From the NCBI GenBank assembly GCA_002352425.1, contig DEIK01000059.1, forward strand, positions 1-39,553: a DNA stretch of 39,553 bases. Reading direction: 5' to 3'. The notes under the pieces are model-generated. The model ran no database searches. It saw only the letters and a program-made list of their open reading frames with translations, and was not told the origin of the DNA. The stretch comes from Rhodobacteraceae bacterium UBA2776 (lineage in GTDB: Bacteria; Pseudomonadota; Alphaproteobacteria; Rhodobacterales; Rhodobacteraceae). The position numbers were made by a program, and so were the translations under genes. Position 1 is the stretch's first letter; each line of letters opens with the position of its first letter. This document shows, piece after piece, positions 8,746-17,403 of the stretch.

Positions 8746-8773
8746 TTGATAGATTTTGATGAGCGAATATATC
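8746..8773 (+). promoter_or_regulatory. Possible sigma-70-type promoter for the rhodanese gene
   Basis: TTGATA (8746-8751) and TATATC (8768-8773) are separated by 16 bp in an AT-rich stretch just after the terminator and about 40 bp before the rhodanese start. The match is moderate and based only on consensus. Confidence 0.4.
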
Positions 8774-8813
8774 CACCACACAGATTAATTTTGCTACGTA
8801 AATTGGAACCGAT

Positions 8814-9179
8814 ATGTTTAACCCGTTCAAATCCCAATCCAACACGGTACAATTGCCAATGGCCGATGCCATCGCACAAGTGGCAGCTGGCACATTGATC
8901 TTGATTGACGTGCGGGATGGCAATGAATTGGCCCAAACCGGCAAAGCAGATGGGGCAATCCATTTGCCACTGATGTCGTTCCAGATGAAAACCGATCCGC
9001 GCAGTCCCGAAGTGATGCCGGAACTGGATGTCGATACGCCTGTCGGGATTTACTGCGCCACGGGCGCGCGCTCTGGCATGGCGACGCGGGCGATGCTGCA
9101 AATGGGCTATAAATCCGTGCACAACCTTGGCGGGCTTGGCAATTGGGCCAATGCGGGCGGCAAGGTCGTCCGCGTCTAA
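8814..9179 (+). CDS. Single-domain rhodanese (sulfurtransferase)
   Basis: This 121-residue protein is a single rhodanese domain. It has the DVRDGNELAQTG segment after the first strand and the active-site loop YCATGARSGMA, whose cysteine carries the persulfide, followed by LGGLGNWANAG near the C-terminus. Rhodaneses transfer sulfane sulfur between thiol acceptors. No signal peptide is seen, so it is cytoplasmic. It is monocistronic, with its own possible promoter upstream and a double-hairpin element downstream. The physiological donor and acceptor cannot be told from sequence. Confidence 0.9.
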   Translation: MFNPFKSQSNTVQLPMADAIAQVAAGTLILIDVRDGNELAQTGKADGAIHLPLMSFQMKTDPRSPEVMPELDVDTPVGIYCATGARSGMATRAMLQMGYKSVHNLGGLGNWANAGGKVVRV

Positions 9180-9199
9180 GACTGCGCGCAACGGCGCCC

Positions 9200-9243
9200 A
9201 AAATTCTTCATAAGAATTTTCCAAGGATTTTTGAAAAATCCTT
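9200..9243. terminator. Double-palindrome element (21+2+21 nt) between convergent genes
   Basis: The first 21-nt palindrome (9200-9220) has arms AAAATTCTT/AAGAATTTT around CAT. After two bases (CC) a second 21-nt palindrome (9223-9243) has arms AAGGATTTTT/AAAAATCCTT around a single G. It lies between the convergent ends of the rhodanese gene (stop 9179) and lpdA (stop 9256). The A/T-flanked stems fit a bidirectional terminator. The same geometry recurs at 38967-39010 with different stem sequences. Confidence 0.75.
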
Positions 9244-9255
9244 CGCGCGATCTGA

Positions 9256-10668
9256 CTACATGTGAATTACACGTCCGTAGGCATCCAGCACAGATTCATG
9301 CATCATTTCCGATAGGGTTGGATGCGGGAACACCGCCTGCATCAAATCTTCCTCGGTGGTTTCCAACTGACGCCCAACCACATAGCCCTGAATAAGCTCG
9401 GTCACTTCGGCCCCAATCATATGCGCGCCCAGCAATTCGCCGGTTTTGGCATCAAAAATTGTTTTCACCATGCCCTCCGCCTCCCCCAAAGCAATCGCCT
9501 TACCGTTGCCAATAAAAGGAAAGCGTCCGACCTTGATCTCAAAGCCCATTTCCTTGGCCTTGGCCTCGGTGTAGCCGACGCTGGCAACTTGCGGCGTGCA
9601 ATAGGTACAGCCCGCGATGCTTTCTGGGCGCACCGCGTGTGGTTTTTGCCCTGCAATCATTTCCGCCACCATCACCCCCTCGTGGCTGGCCTTATGGGCC
9701 AACCATGGTGGTGCGGCGATATCGCCGATAGCGTATAATCCATCCACACCAGTGCGGCAAAACGCGTCGACCACCACATGGCTGCGGTCCAGTTTGACGC
9801 CCAGTTTTTCCAAGCCCAAATCTTCGGTGTTGCCAACGATGCCAACGGCAGAGATGATCGTATCAAACTCATGGGTCTCGACTTTCCCGCCCACTTCAAT
9901 ATGCGCCACCACCTTGTCTTTGCTGCGGTCCAGTTTTTTAACCATGGATTTTTCCATGATCTTCATGCCTTGCTTTACAAACTGCTTTTTGGCGAATTTG
10001 GAGATCTCGGCGTCCTCGACCGGCAGCACCCGATCCATTACCTCAACAACGGTCGTTTCGGCCCCTAAGGTATTGTAGAAACTGGCAAACTCGATGCCAA
10101 TCGCACCGGATCCGATCACCAGCAATTTCTTTGGCATATGCGGCGGGCTCAAAGCATGCTTATAAGTCCAAACGCGTTTCCCGTCGGCCTCAAGACCTGG
10201 CAATTCACGCGCACGCGCACCTGTGGCCAACACGATGTTGGGCGCTGTCAGCTCAGTCACCCCTTTATCGGTCTTAACCGAAACGCGCCCTTTGGCGGGC
10301 AAGGTCGCCGCCCCCATCACCACGGCAATTTTATTCTTTTTCATCAAATGACCAATACCGCCCGATAGCTGCCCAGCAACATCGCGTGACCGCTTCACCA
10401 CAGCCTCCAGATCATAATCAATCTTGGCTGCAGACAAGCCGAATTCCTTGGCCCGCCCCATCAGATGGAAAACCTCGCTGGAACGCAGCAATGCTTTGGT
10501 CGGAATACAGCCCCAGTTCAGACAAATGCCACCCAGATGCTCGCGCTCAACGATGGCAACATTTTTGCCCAGTTGCGCAGCACGGATCGCGGCGACATAG
10601 CCACCCGGCCCTGCCCCGACAACAATCACATCATAACTGTTCGAATTCGCATCTGCGGGCATTGGCAT
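9256..10668 (-). CDS. lpdA: Dihydrolipoyl dehydrogenase (E3)
   Basis: This 470-residue flavoprotein reoxidises dihydrolipoamide in 2-oxo-acid dehydrogenase complexes or the glycine cleavage system. It has the FAD-binding motif VVGAGPGGYVAAIRAAQLG (about 16-34) and the redox-active disulfide GGICLNWGCIPTK (C49, C54). The NAD-binding motif VIGSGAIGIEFA, the second FAD motif YAIGDIA and the C-terminal HPTLSE histidine-glutamate pair are also present. The first ATG is at 10668, but GGAG lies only 2 nt before it. An ATG two codons later (10662) has the better 8-nt spacing, so the real protein may be 468 residues. No E1 or E2 gene is nearby, so this may be a standalone or second E3. A possible promoter lies at 10707-10735. 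Confidence 0.95.
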   Translation of the reverse strand: MPMPADANSNSYDVIVVGAGPGGYVAAIRAAQLGKNVAIVEREHLGGICLNWGCIPTKALLRSSEVFHLMGRAKEFGLSAAKIDYDLEAVVKRSRDVAGQLSGGIGHLMKKNKIAVVMGAATLPAKGRVSVKTDKGVTELTAPNIVLATGARARELPGLEADGKRVWTYKHALSPPHMPKKLLVIGSGAIGIEFASFYNTLGAETTVVEVMDRVLPVEDAEISKFAKKQFVKQGMKIMEKSMVKKLDRSKDKVVAHIEVGGKVETHEFDTIISAVGIVGNTEDLGLEKLGVKLDRSHVVVDAFCRTGVDGLYAIGDIAAPPWLAHKASHEGVMVAEMIAGQKPHAVRPESIAGCTYCTPQVASVGYTEAKAKEMGFEIKVGRFPFIGNGKAIALGEAEGMVKTIFDAKTGELLGAHMIGAEVTELIQGYVVGRQLETTEEDLMQAVFPHPTLSEMMHESVLDAYGRVIHM

Positions 10669-10706
10669 ATCTCCGGCTGAAAAATTGGGGTAGAAAAACT
10701 AGTTTG

Positions 10707-10735
10707 ATATTAAACTATCCTTCAGGCAGCATCAA
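10707..10735 (-). promoter_or_regulatory. Possible lpdA promoter with overlapping inverted repeat
   Basis: On the minus strand TTGATG (10730-10735) and TAATAT (10707-10712) are 17 bp apart, about 40 bp upstream of the lpdA start. The -10 region is embedded in a 16-bp imperfect palindrome (10701-10716, arms AGTTT/AAACT, 14 of 16 symmetrical), which could be an operator. This is a consensus match only. Confidence 0.35.
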
Positions 10736-10789
10736 TGCAGCGAATGGAAGTCCGCACAAAAAACCTAAGCAGTTGATGTTGTATAATAT

Positions 10790-11365
10790 TTACAAGGCCT
10801 GAACGGCTTGAACGGCCACGCGATAGCCACCTTGCTGAAGAAATGACATCTCCGGTTCCGTATCGCGGCGCTCCAGTGCAGCATTGCGGTATGGGAATCG
10901 ACCGAAACGACGGATCACTTCACGATGGGCCTTTGCGTGCAACAATTGCGCGTCACCCGTTTCCGGCATCCGTGTTTTTAACAGACACAGGCAGCGTTCC
11001 TGATCGGCCAAACATTCGGAATGCATCAAGGGCAGGTAGAAAAACTGGCGCTGTGGTTCAGCGACTTTCAGGTCCCATTTTTTGTCGATCGCCTTTTTGG
11101 CAGCGCTGCGGGCTATCTTGTCGGTGGCAAAGGCATCACCGGCTTCGCGAAACATATTGCGCGGGAACTGGTCGGTCAAAATGAGATAACTCAGAACCGT
11201 GTCAGGACGCAGCCTCCAATCGGCCAAACCTCCATCGCGTGCTGTTTGCCACGTTGTTAAAAACCGCTCACGAATGCGGGTGTCCACCGCGCTATCCGCC
11301 ACATACCACCCTTTTGGCCCAACCTCGTTCAGCCAGAAATTCGTCACCTCAATTGGGTCAAGCAT
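10790..11365 (-). CDS. DUF924 family protein
   Basis: This 191-residue protein matches the DUF924 family pattern. It begins DPIEVTNFWLNEVGP..WY, then has D..IRERF.TTW..A, LILTDQFPRNMFR, FFYLPLMHSE and a C-terminal region with H.....RFGRFPYRN. The predicted fold is all-helical. The biochemical role of the family is not established. I chose the ATG at 11365 because a GGGGA site lies 7 to 12 nt upstream and the family starts here; an upstream start at 11434 would add 23 non-conserved residues. It is co-directional with lpdA 121 bp downstream and with the MFS gene 77 bp upstream, so shared transcription is possible. Confidence 0.85.
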   Translation of the reverse strand: MLDPIEVTNFWLNEVGPKGWYVADSAVDTRIRERFLTTWQTARDGGLADWRLRPDTVLSYLILTDQFPRNMFREAGDAFATDKIARSAAKKAIDKKWDLKVAEPQRQFFYLPLMHSECLADQERCLCLLKTRMPETGDAQLLHAKAHREVIRRFGRFPYRNAALERRDTEPEMSFLQQGGYRVAVQAVQAL

Positions 11366-11442
11366 GACAAGAGTCCCCTTTGTATTATGCTTACCTAGCA
11401 GTCCGAGCGTTGCAAAACTTTTTTGCTTTGGCAATCCTAAAT

Positions 11443-12711
11443 TTAATCATTCGATAATGCGTTGCTTTCTTCCTCCAGTGCAGTTTCGATAAACACCTCT
11501 TGGGCCAGTTCTACAAACACAGGCGAGGCCGATGGTGTTACAGGCGTATAGCTGCCGGTTTCATCCACTGGTGTTGCGGCCCGTTGGGTCATGCGGTAGG
11601 CGGCATAGGCCGCCAGCGTGAACATCAATCCCGCCAGGAACAAAAAGAACCCCTCGGGCCCAATTCGCCCCATCAGCCAACCAATACTTAGCGGGCCCAA
11701 AATAGCCCCTAGCCCGTTGATAAATATCAGGCCACCAGATGCGGCAGCCATATCTTCATGCTCTAGAAAGTCATTGGTGTAAGCAATCAGCAGCGCATAA
11801 AGCGGGTTCGCCATACCGCCTATGATAAAGGATGCCGACAGCAAAACGGTGAAATTGCTGCCGAATAAATACCCGACCACAGCGCCAATTCCACCGATGC
11901 CGGACACCACCATAATCAACTGGCGGCGATCCATGCGGTCGGAAATCCAGCCGATTGGATACTGTAGCAAAAGCGCACCAATATAGATCGACGCCACAAA
12001 GGCCGATATCTGTCCAAGCGTCATGTCCACCAGCGTTCCATAGATCGCTGACATGGCAAACTGCGCCGAAAACACGCCGCCCATCACGAACATGCCAACG
12101 CATCCCAGTGGCGAGATTTCAAACAGTTCTTTCAGGCTCATGGGTTTGGTGGTTTCAAAGGCCGGTGTCGGGCTGATCGACAAAAGAATTGGCGCAAAAG
12201 ATATCGAAACTGCCACCGAAGAAATCACAAACAAAACATAGCCAGATGGATCACCCATCGCCAGCATCCCTTGCGCCGTCACGATCCCGGCCATTTGCAC
12301 GATCATATACAGCGACAGGGCCTTGCCGCGGTTTTCATTGGTGGAGGAGTTGTTCAACCAGCTTTCCGCCGTCACATAAACCCCCGAGAAGCAAAAGCCG
12401 ATAATCACCCGCCCCAACGCCCATGCAATAGGTTCTGCGATCACCGGATACAGGATCAACACAGCCGAGACAAAAGAAGCAAGCGCCGCAAACACCCGCA
12501 CATGGCCGACACGCCGAATCAATTCGGGTGTCATGCGTGATCCGCCCAAAAAGCCCACAAAATATGCCGACATGACCACGGACATTGTAAAGGGTGTGAA
12601 CCCTTCAATGCCGCCGCGCACCCCCAGCAATGTGCCTTGCAATCCGTTGCCGATCATCAGCAACAACATACCCAACAACAACGCCCATGAGCTTTTCAGC
12701 ACTTGTAACAT
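11443..12711 (-). CDS. Major facilitator superfamily transporter (12 TM)
   Basis: This 422-residue protein has about twelve hydrophobic helices in two halves. The inter-helix 2-3 region GGSRMTPELIRRVGHVRVFA is typical of MFS carriers, and GWISDRMDRRQLI is the equivalent motif in the second half. A conserved AESWLNN segment follows helix 4, as in the YcaD/YfkF-like MFS group. The last 45 or so residues form an acidic cytoplasmic tail. Substrate cannot be predicted. The start has a GGAGAG site 7 nt upstream. The gene lies 83 bp downstream of queA on the same strand. Confidence 0.88.
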   Translation of the reverse strand: MLQVLKSSWALLLGMLLLMIGNGLQGTLLGVRGGIEGFTPFTMSVVMSAYFVGFLGGSRMTPELIRRVGHVRVFAALASFVSAVLILYPVIAEPIAWALGRVIIGFCFSGVYVTAESWLNNSSTNENRGKALSLYMIVQMAGIVTAQGMLAMGDPSGYVLFVISSVAVSISFAPILLSISPTPAFETTKPMSLKELFEISPLGCVGMFVMGGVFSAQFAMSAIYGTLVDMTLGQISAFVASIYIGALLLQYPIGWISDRMDRRQLIMVVSGIGGIGAVVGYLFGSNFTVLLSASFIIGGMANPLYALLIAYTNDFLEHEDMAAASGGLIFINGLGAILGPLSIGWLMGRIGPEGFFLFLAGLMFTLAAYAAYRMTQRAATPVDETGSYTPVTPSASPVFVELAQEVFIETALEEESNALSND

Positions 12712-12794
12712 GTGAACTCTCCATCGAAGATCGCTAATTTCTTGTGACTTGGGTGGCAGAATCCAAACAGATTCGCGCCGCCGATGGCGACGCT

Positions 12795-13859
12795 TTAACG
12801 TCGTGTTTGATCCTTAGGAAACAAAATCGAAGCATCCCCGTAAGAAAAGAACCGGTAGGCGTGTGTGATGGCGTGGCTATAGATGTCTCGGACGACCTCT
12901 GTGCCCATCATCGCCGATACCAGCATCATTAATGTGGATTTGGGCAAATGGAAATTTGTCATCAATGCATCCGCGATCTGAAAATCATAACCGGGACGAA
13001 TGAAAATGTCGGTGGTGCCGCGCCATGGCTGCAACTGGCCATCATGGGCCGCGCTCTCAATCAGGCGCAATGCCGTGGTGCCCACAGGAATGATCCGACC
13101 GCCCGCTGCATGGGTGGCGTTGACTTCATCGGCGGCTTGCTGGCTGACGTCGCCCCATTCGGAATGCATTTTGTGCTGAGAAACATCGTCAACCTTGACC
13201 GGCAAAAACGTCCCGGCCCCGACATGCAGTGTTACATGGCTAAAGGTGACGCCCTTGGCGGCGATTTGGGCCAACAGATCATCATCAAAATGCAGCGACG
13301 CCGTGGGGGCGGCCACCGCCCCCTTGTGGCGGGCAAAAACGGTTTGGTAATCGTGTTTATCTTGTTCATCAGCGGGGCGTTTGGCGGCGATATAGGGCGG
13401 CAATGGCATGGCACCGGCCTGCATCAGGGCCGCGTCAAAATCATCGCCCGTCAGGTTGAATTGCAACATGGCGGTGCCATCCAGCTTTTCGACCAATTTG
13501 GCGCGCAGATCATCCGAAAACACAACTTCCTCGCCAGTCGTTATTTTTTTCAATGGCTTAACCAGTGCCATCCAATCTCCATTTGGACGCGGCTCCAGCA
13601 AAGTCACCTCGATTTTGGCCGAGACCGCCCCTTGGGCACTGTCGCGGTGTCGCTTGCCAAACAGTCGCGCGGGTATCACCTTGGTGTCGTTCAACACCAG
13701 CCGATCACCAGCCCGCAAAACATCAGGTAAATCCGACACCTGCAGATCTCGCAAATTATCCCCAACCGCCACCAACAGACGTGCCGAGGTTCGCGGGGTG
13801 GCGGGCCGCGTGGCAATCAGCACCTCGGGCAAATCAAAATCAAAATCGGATAATCTCAT
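12795..13859 (-). CDS. queA: S-adenosylmethionine:tRNA ribosyltransferase-isomerase
   Basis: QueA transfers and isomerises the ribosyl group of S-adenosylmethionine onto preQ1-modified tRNA to make epoxyqueuosine. The 354-residue protein has the family landmarks in order: LSDFDFDLPEVLIA at the start, LVLNDTKVIPARLFG, the central PPYI, YQTVFA (tRNA-contact region), APTASLHF, THVTLHVG-type segment FSHVTLHVGAGTF, and near the C-terminus TNFHLPKSTLMMLVSAMMG. Its start overlaps the stop of the upstream AsmA-like gene by 4 nt, so the two are translationally coupled, although no functional link is known. Length and motifs are complete. Confidence 0.97.
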   Translation of the reverse strand: MRLSDFDFDLPEVLIATRPATPRTSARLLVAVGDNLRDLQVSDLPDVLRAGDRLVLNDTKVIPARLFGKRHRDSAQGAVSAKIEVTLLEPRPNGDWMALVKPLKKITTGEEVVFSDDLRAKLVEKLDGTAMLQFNLTGDDFDAALMQAGAMPLPPYIAAKRPADEQDKHDYQTVFARHKGAVAAPTASLHFDDDLLAQIAAKGVTFSHVTLHVGAGTFLPVKVDDVSQHKMHSEWGDVSQQAADEVNATHAAGGRIIPVGTTALRLIESAAHDGQLQPWRGTTDIFIRPGYDFQIADALMTNFHLPKSTLMMLVSAMMGTEVVRDIYSHAITHAYRFFSYGDASILFPKDQTRR

Positions 13860-16800
13860 CGGTCCCCTCCTGACGGGGTTGGGTCAACCTTTGCACGGGG
13901 CTTTTCGGTTGTTGGGGCGGGTGTCTCGGGCGTTGAGGGGGCCGCTGTTGTGGGCACGGGCGCGGGTTTGGTCGGTGCGCCGTCAATTTTTGGCGGCTGG
14001 CGTTTGAACAACTCACGAAACATTCCGGGTGTTAGAATTGACAACGGATTGACCCGCACCTTGGGGTCAGAGGCCTTACCTGTCATACGGTAATTGAACC
14101 CAAACAGCCCTTCGCCCTTGCGGGTTAAAATCTGGCCAATGCCGTTTAGAAAATAGATCGGCGACAGCACGCCTTGCATATCCAACGTGCTGTTGCCCAG
14201 ATTATATACCCCGTCCATCGACACCCCCATCGAGGCCCCGGCGGCGCTGCCTGATGTGATAATCACCTGGCGCGGCGTCATGCGAAACCGCACTTGGTAA
14301 TTGGAAAAAACGATGCCCCGACCGTTCAGTTGCTCAAGCAACCCAACGCCACTGATCGCCCCCAGTAAATCAGCCATCGCAGGCGCGCCTTTGATGCGGA
14401 CATTCTCGCCGCTCAACCGCCCGTCATACTGCCCCTCAAACCCGTTGCGCGGGATCAGGGTCAAATCCATCGTGCCGCCACGCACCGTTTCCAACACGCC
14501 AGCCGCCAAAAACACCGCACCCGCATCCTTGGATTTTATTCGGAACGAGCTGCCTCCCTTGGCCGGCACAACCACGCCTGAAATCGGGGCTTTGCCGTTC
14601 ACACTTGCCGTGAAATCGCCCGTAAAGCCGCGTAATCTGGTGAAATTGCCACGAAATCCGGTTAGGGTGATGCCCTCGGACACGATCAGCCGGTCCAGAC
14701 CCACTGTCAACGCCCCGCCAGCACCAGTGTTGGCGCCACCGCCGCTGCCAAAGGTTGTTTTGCGCGTATCAATCAGCCCGCCGGAAATTCTGACCGAAGG
14801 CGTCGCGCCGCGCCCACGACCGATCAATTCAATCGGCGCGTCCAGCCATCCCGCCAGTTTTACCCGCGAAAACCGGGCTGATTTCAAGTCCCCCCCCGAA
14901 GTCATCGTGACCTTTCCGGTGGCTTGCAACCCTGCCCCGCTGATCGCGAGTTTTTCAATGCTGGGCGGGGTGCCAAGGGTGCCAACAACCTCCAGCGATC
15001 CTTTGCCGTTTTTCGGCAATGACCACCCCACATCAGACAGACGCAGCCCGATACGGTTCAAATCAGACACCAGCCGGAATTTGGACGCTTCTCCGCGCCC
15101 CAGATCAATCACGACCCGCCCCAATCCGGCCCCTGTCACGCTGCCTTTGGGCAGGCCAATGCCAAATTCGTCGACAAAGCGTTGCGATAACTCGACCGTG
15201 CCCTCAACCCGCGACTTTCCAGCGTTTTGCGGCCCCATCTTTTGGACCCAACTGCCCTGCACCGGCACCTGCCCCAGTTTGCCCGGACCCGAGATCACGA
15301 CCTCAACGGGTGTTGCTGTGACGGTCAGATTGTCCGACGTCAGCACACGCCCCTCAACCAGCTTGTCACTGCGCACGTTGCTTAGCGCGGCGGTGACATC
15401 ATAGTCGACGTCGTCCACCAGTATATTCTTGACCAGGCGCAGCCGGGCTTTGCCGGATATTTCGGCCTGTCCCGTCGCCAGATCAACAGGTTGACTGGCC
15501 TTGGTCAGCACCTCAAACGGGGGCTGGTCCAACAACGACAAGGCGGCATGAATGGGGCCGCGTGCTTTAAGCGTCACCACAGCGGGCGGGCCTTTGATAT
15601 CCACATCAGGGATCTGGAAAACCGTTCCAGTGACATCCAATGTCCCACCTTCTGGCGCGGTCACATGGCCACCATTGGCCACAACCGTTAACAGCCCCGC
15701 CGCGATGGCCCCGTGGCCGAACGCCGCTTTAACAGGGGGCAGTTTTTTCAAATACCGGATTTCGGCCTCGTCAAACTCATATCCAAGTGCATAGGCAGGT
15801 TTTACACCAGTGTTTACCCGTAACGATCCGTTAACATTAAATATTCTTGCGGAATTCACATTCTCGTCGATCCAACTTCGGGTGCCGGGGATCGCCGCCA
15901 AAGGCCATAGGGCAATCAGGCGCTGCGGCGTGATTTCATCAACTTTGGCATCCATCGCCAGATGCCAACCGGTGCTGTCGGCACGGATATCGCCGTCAAT
16001 CAAATAGCGGTTTTCGCCGTCCTCAACCACCGCCTGACCGATGGTCAGTGCGAAGGGATCAAAGCGCAACTTCAAATCAAGCGCCCCGCCGGTGACAGAA
16101 ACAGGGGCTGCAAAAATATCCTGAGGCTGAATAAGCCCCTCAAGAATGCGCAATTGGCCCAACATCACTTTGGGGATGCCGTCGGTCAACTCGCGTAAAT
16201 AGGCTTGGCCCTCGGCCTTTAGGGTGCCCGCCTCGGTCAGGACTGACAATTCGTCAAACCGGATTTTCTGCGCCACAGCGTCAAACCCGAAATAGGCCCG
16301 TGCAGATTGAAACCCGAAGGCGCGCGCATCATCGGTCGGGCGCAGGGAGCCTTGGCCGATTTCCAGCGTGCCGTTCATATCACCCAACAGGCCGTTTTCG
16401 CCAATTTGCGCCCGTATTGCACCCGAGATTGGCGCATCCAACACCCCGAGCCAGGCCAAGGCAGGTATCTGGCTGGCCAAATCCCGTGCTGCCACCCGTG
16501 AAACTGTGGCCCCGAAACTGGCCTTGGTAGAGCCCTTTTGGCTTTCAAAGGTCATCTCGGCCGATGCCGTTTGTTCGGCGCCGTAGTCCAGATCAAACCC
16601 AAGGCTAATGCCGACCTTTTGCGCATCCTGCACCAACCGCAATGTACCATCCGTCAAAAACCAGCCGCGCCGCGCCCGCGCATCGGTGAAATTCAACGTT
16701 AATTTGCTCAGATCAATGGCTTCAATGGTGGCAAGGCCCGGTGTTTCAAACGCGAGGTCAATGCTGTCGAGGACCTCGCCGATGGTTCCGGTCGCGCCCC

Positions 16801-17281
16801 CAGTCGCGGCCCCCGCATCGCCAACTTCGACGCCAAACCCCAAATCGAATTGCCCATTTTGAGCGCGGCGCAGGTTGATCGTTGCCTCGTCCACCCGCAC
16901 ATCGGTTGGCCGCACTTCACCTTTGATCAAGGCCGTGGGCGACAAAGACGCGCTGGCCGACGAGACATAGGCGACAACCACGCCGCTCGCGTTGCTCAGC
17001 ACCAAATCTTCGACGGTAACGGTGGGTTTCAGGCTTTTGGTGAATTGGAGCGCAATGCCTTGGAATTGCACGTCGCCATCCGACACCACAGAGTTCAATT
17101 GCTCTAATATGCGGGCCTGCATCCAGTCAGGCGCTTTGAATGGTTTGCCTGACAACGCAAACGCCAGCAATGCGGCCGCAATCAACAAGACCGCCAGCTT
17201 GGCCATTTTCCACAGTCCTGCCCCCGCGCGTCTGCGGCGGCTTTTGCGCTTTGGCGCATTGATGGGATTTTCGTCAGTCAT
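13856..17281 (-). CDS. Large AsmA/YhdP-like envelope protein
   Basis: This 1141-residue protein has a basic cytoplasmic N-terminus (KRKSRRRRAGAG), one transmembrane helix (about 28-45) and a very long periplasmic region. That region is rich in alternating beta-strand patterns, as in the AsmA-like/DUF3971 superfamily (YhdP, TamB, YicH). The C-terminal AsmA-like module (about 950-1085) includes GRGIVFSNYQVRFRMTPRQVIITSGSAAG and the conserved YNLGNSTLDMQGVLSP..FLNGIG segment typical of the YhdP group. The last 45 residues are proline/threonine-rich and of low complexity. Such proteins are proposed to form hydrophobic grooves that carry phospholipids between inner and outer membrane. It overlaps queA by 4 nt. 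It contains an 8-C run (14890-14897), which makes it a spot to check for sequencing error. Confidence 0.85.
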   Translation of the reverse strand: MTDENPINAPKRKSRRRRAGAGLWKMAKLAVLLIAAALLAFALSGKPFKAPDWMQARILEQLNSVVSDGDVQFQGIALQFTKSLKPTVTVEDLVLSNASGVVVAYVSSASASLSPTALIKGEVRPTDVRVDEATINLRRAQNGQFDLGFGVEVGDAGAATGGATGTIGEVLDSIDLAFETPGLATIEAIDLSKLTLNFTDARARRGWFLTDGTLRLVQDAQKVGISLGFDLDYGAEQTASAEMTFESQKGSTKASFGATVSRVAARDLASQIPALAWLGVLDAPISGAIRAQIGENGLLGDMNGTLEIGQGSLRPTDDARAFGFQSARAYFGFDAVAQKIRFDELSVLTEAGTLKAEGQAYLRELTDGIPKVMLGQLRILEGLIQPQDIFAAPVSVTGGALDLKLRFDPFALTIGQAVVEDGENRYLIDGDIRADSTGWHLAMDAKVDEITPQRLIALWPLAAIPGTRSWIDENVNSARIFNVNGSLRVNTGVKPAYALGYEFDEAEIRYLKKLPPVKAAFGHGAIAAGLLTVVANGGHVTAPEGGTLDVTGTVFQIPDVDIKGPPAVVTLKARGPIHAALSLLDQPPFEVLTKASQPVDLATGQAEISGKARLRLVKNILVDDVDYDVTAALSNVRSDKLVEGRVLTSDNLTVTATPVEVVISGPGKLGQVPVQGSWVQKMGPQNAGKSRVEGTVELSQRFVDEFGIGLPKGSVTGAGLGRVVIDLGRGEASKFRLVSDLNRIGLRLSDVGWSLPKNGKGSLEVVGTLGTPPSIEKLAISGAGLQATGKVTMTSGGDLKSARFSRVKLAGWLDAPIELIGRGRGATPSVRISGGLIDTRKTTFGSGGGANTGAGGALTVGLDRLIVSEGITLTGFRGNFTRLRGFTGDFTASVNGKAPISGVVVPAKGGSSFRIKSKDAGAVFLAAGVLETVRGGTMDLTLIPRNGFEGQYDGRLSGENVRIKGAPAMADLLGAISGVGLLEQLNGRGIVFSNYQVRFRMTPRQVIITSGSAAGASMGVSMDGVYNLGNSTLDMQGVLSPIYFLNGIGQILTRKGEGLFGFNYRMTGKASDPKVRVNPLSILTPGMFRELFKRQPPKIDGAPTKPAPVPTTAAPSTPETPAPTTEKPRAKVDPTPSGGDR

Positions 17282-17403
17282 CGCCCAATTCGTGCCTTTT
17301 CGTAGGGTCCGTTTTGACAGCCCCTATCTATCTTTTTGATTGCCTGTATAGTTGCCTGTAACGCAGGAAAATTGAACCTGCAAAGTGAACATAGAGGTAC
17401 GAC

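Noticed and set aside
9256..17281. One single operon from the YhdP-like gene to lpdA
   Set aside because: Only the YhdP-like gene and queA overlap. The other gaps are 77-121 bp and lpdA has a possible promoter of its own, so a single transcript cannot be asserted.
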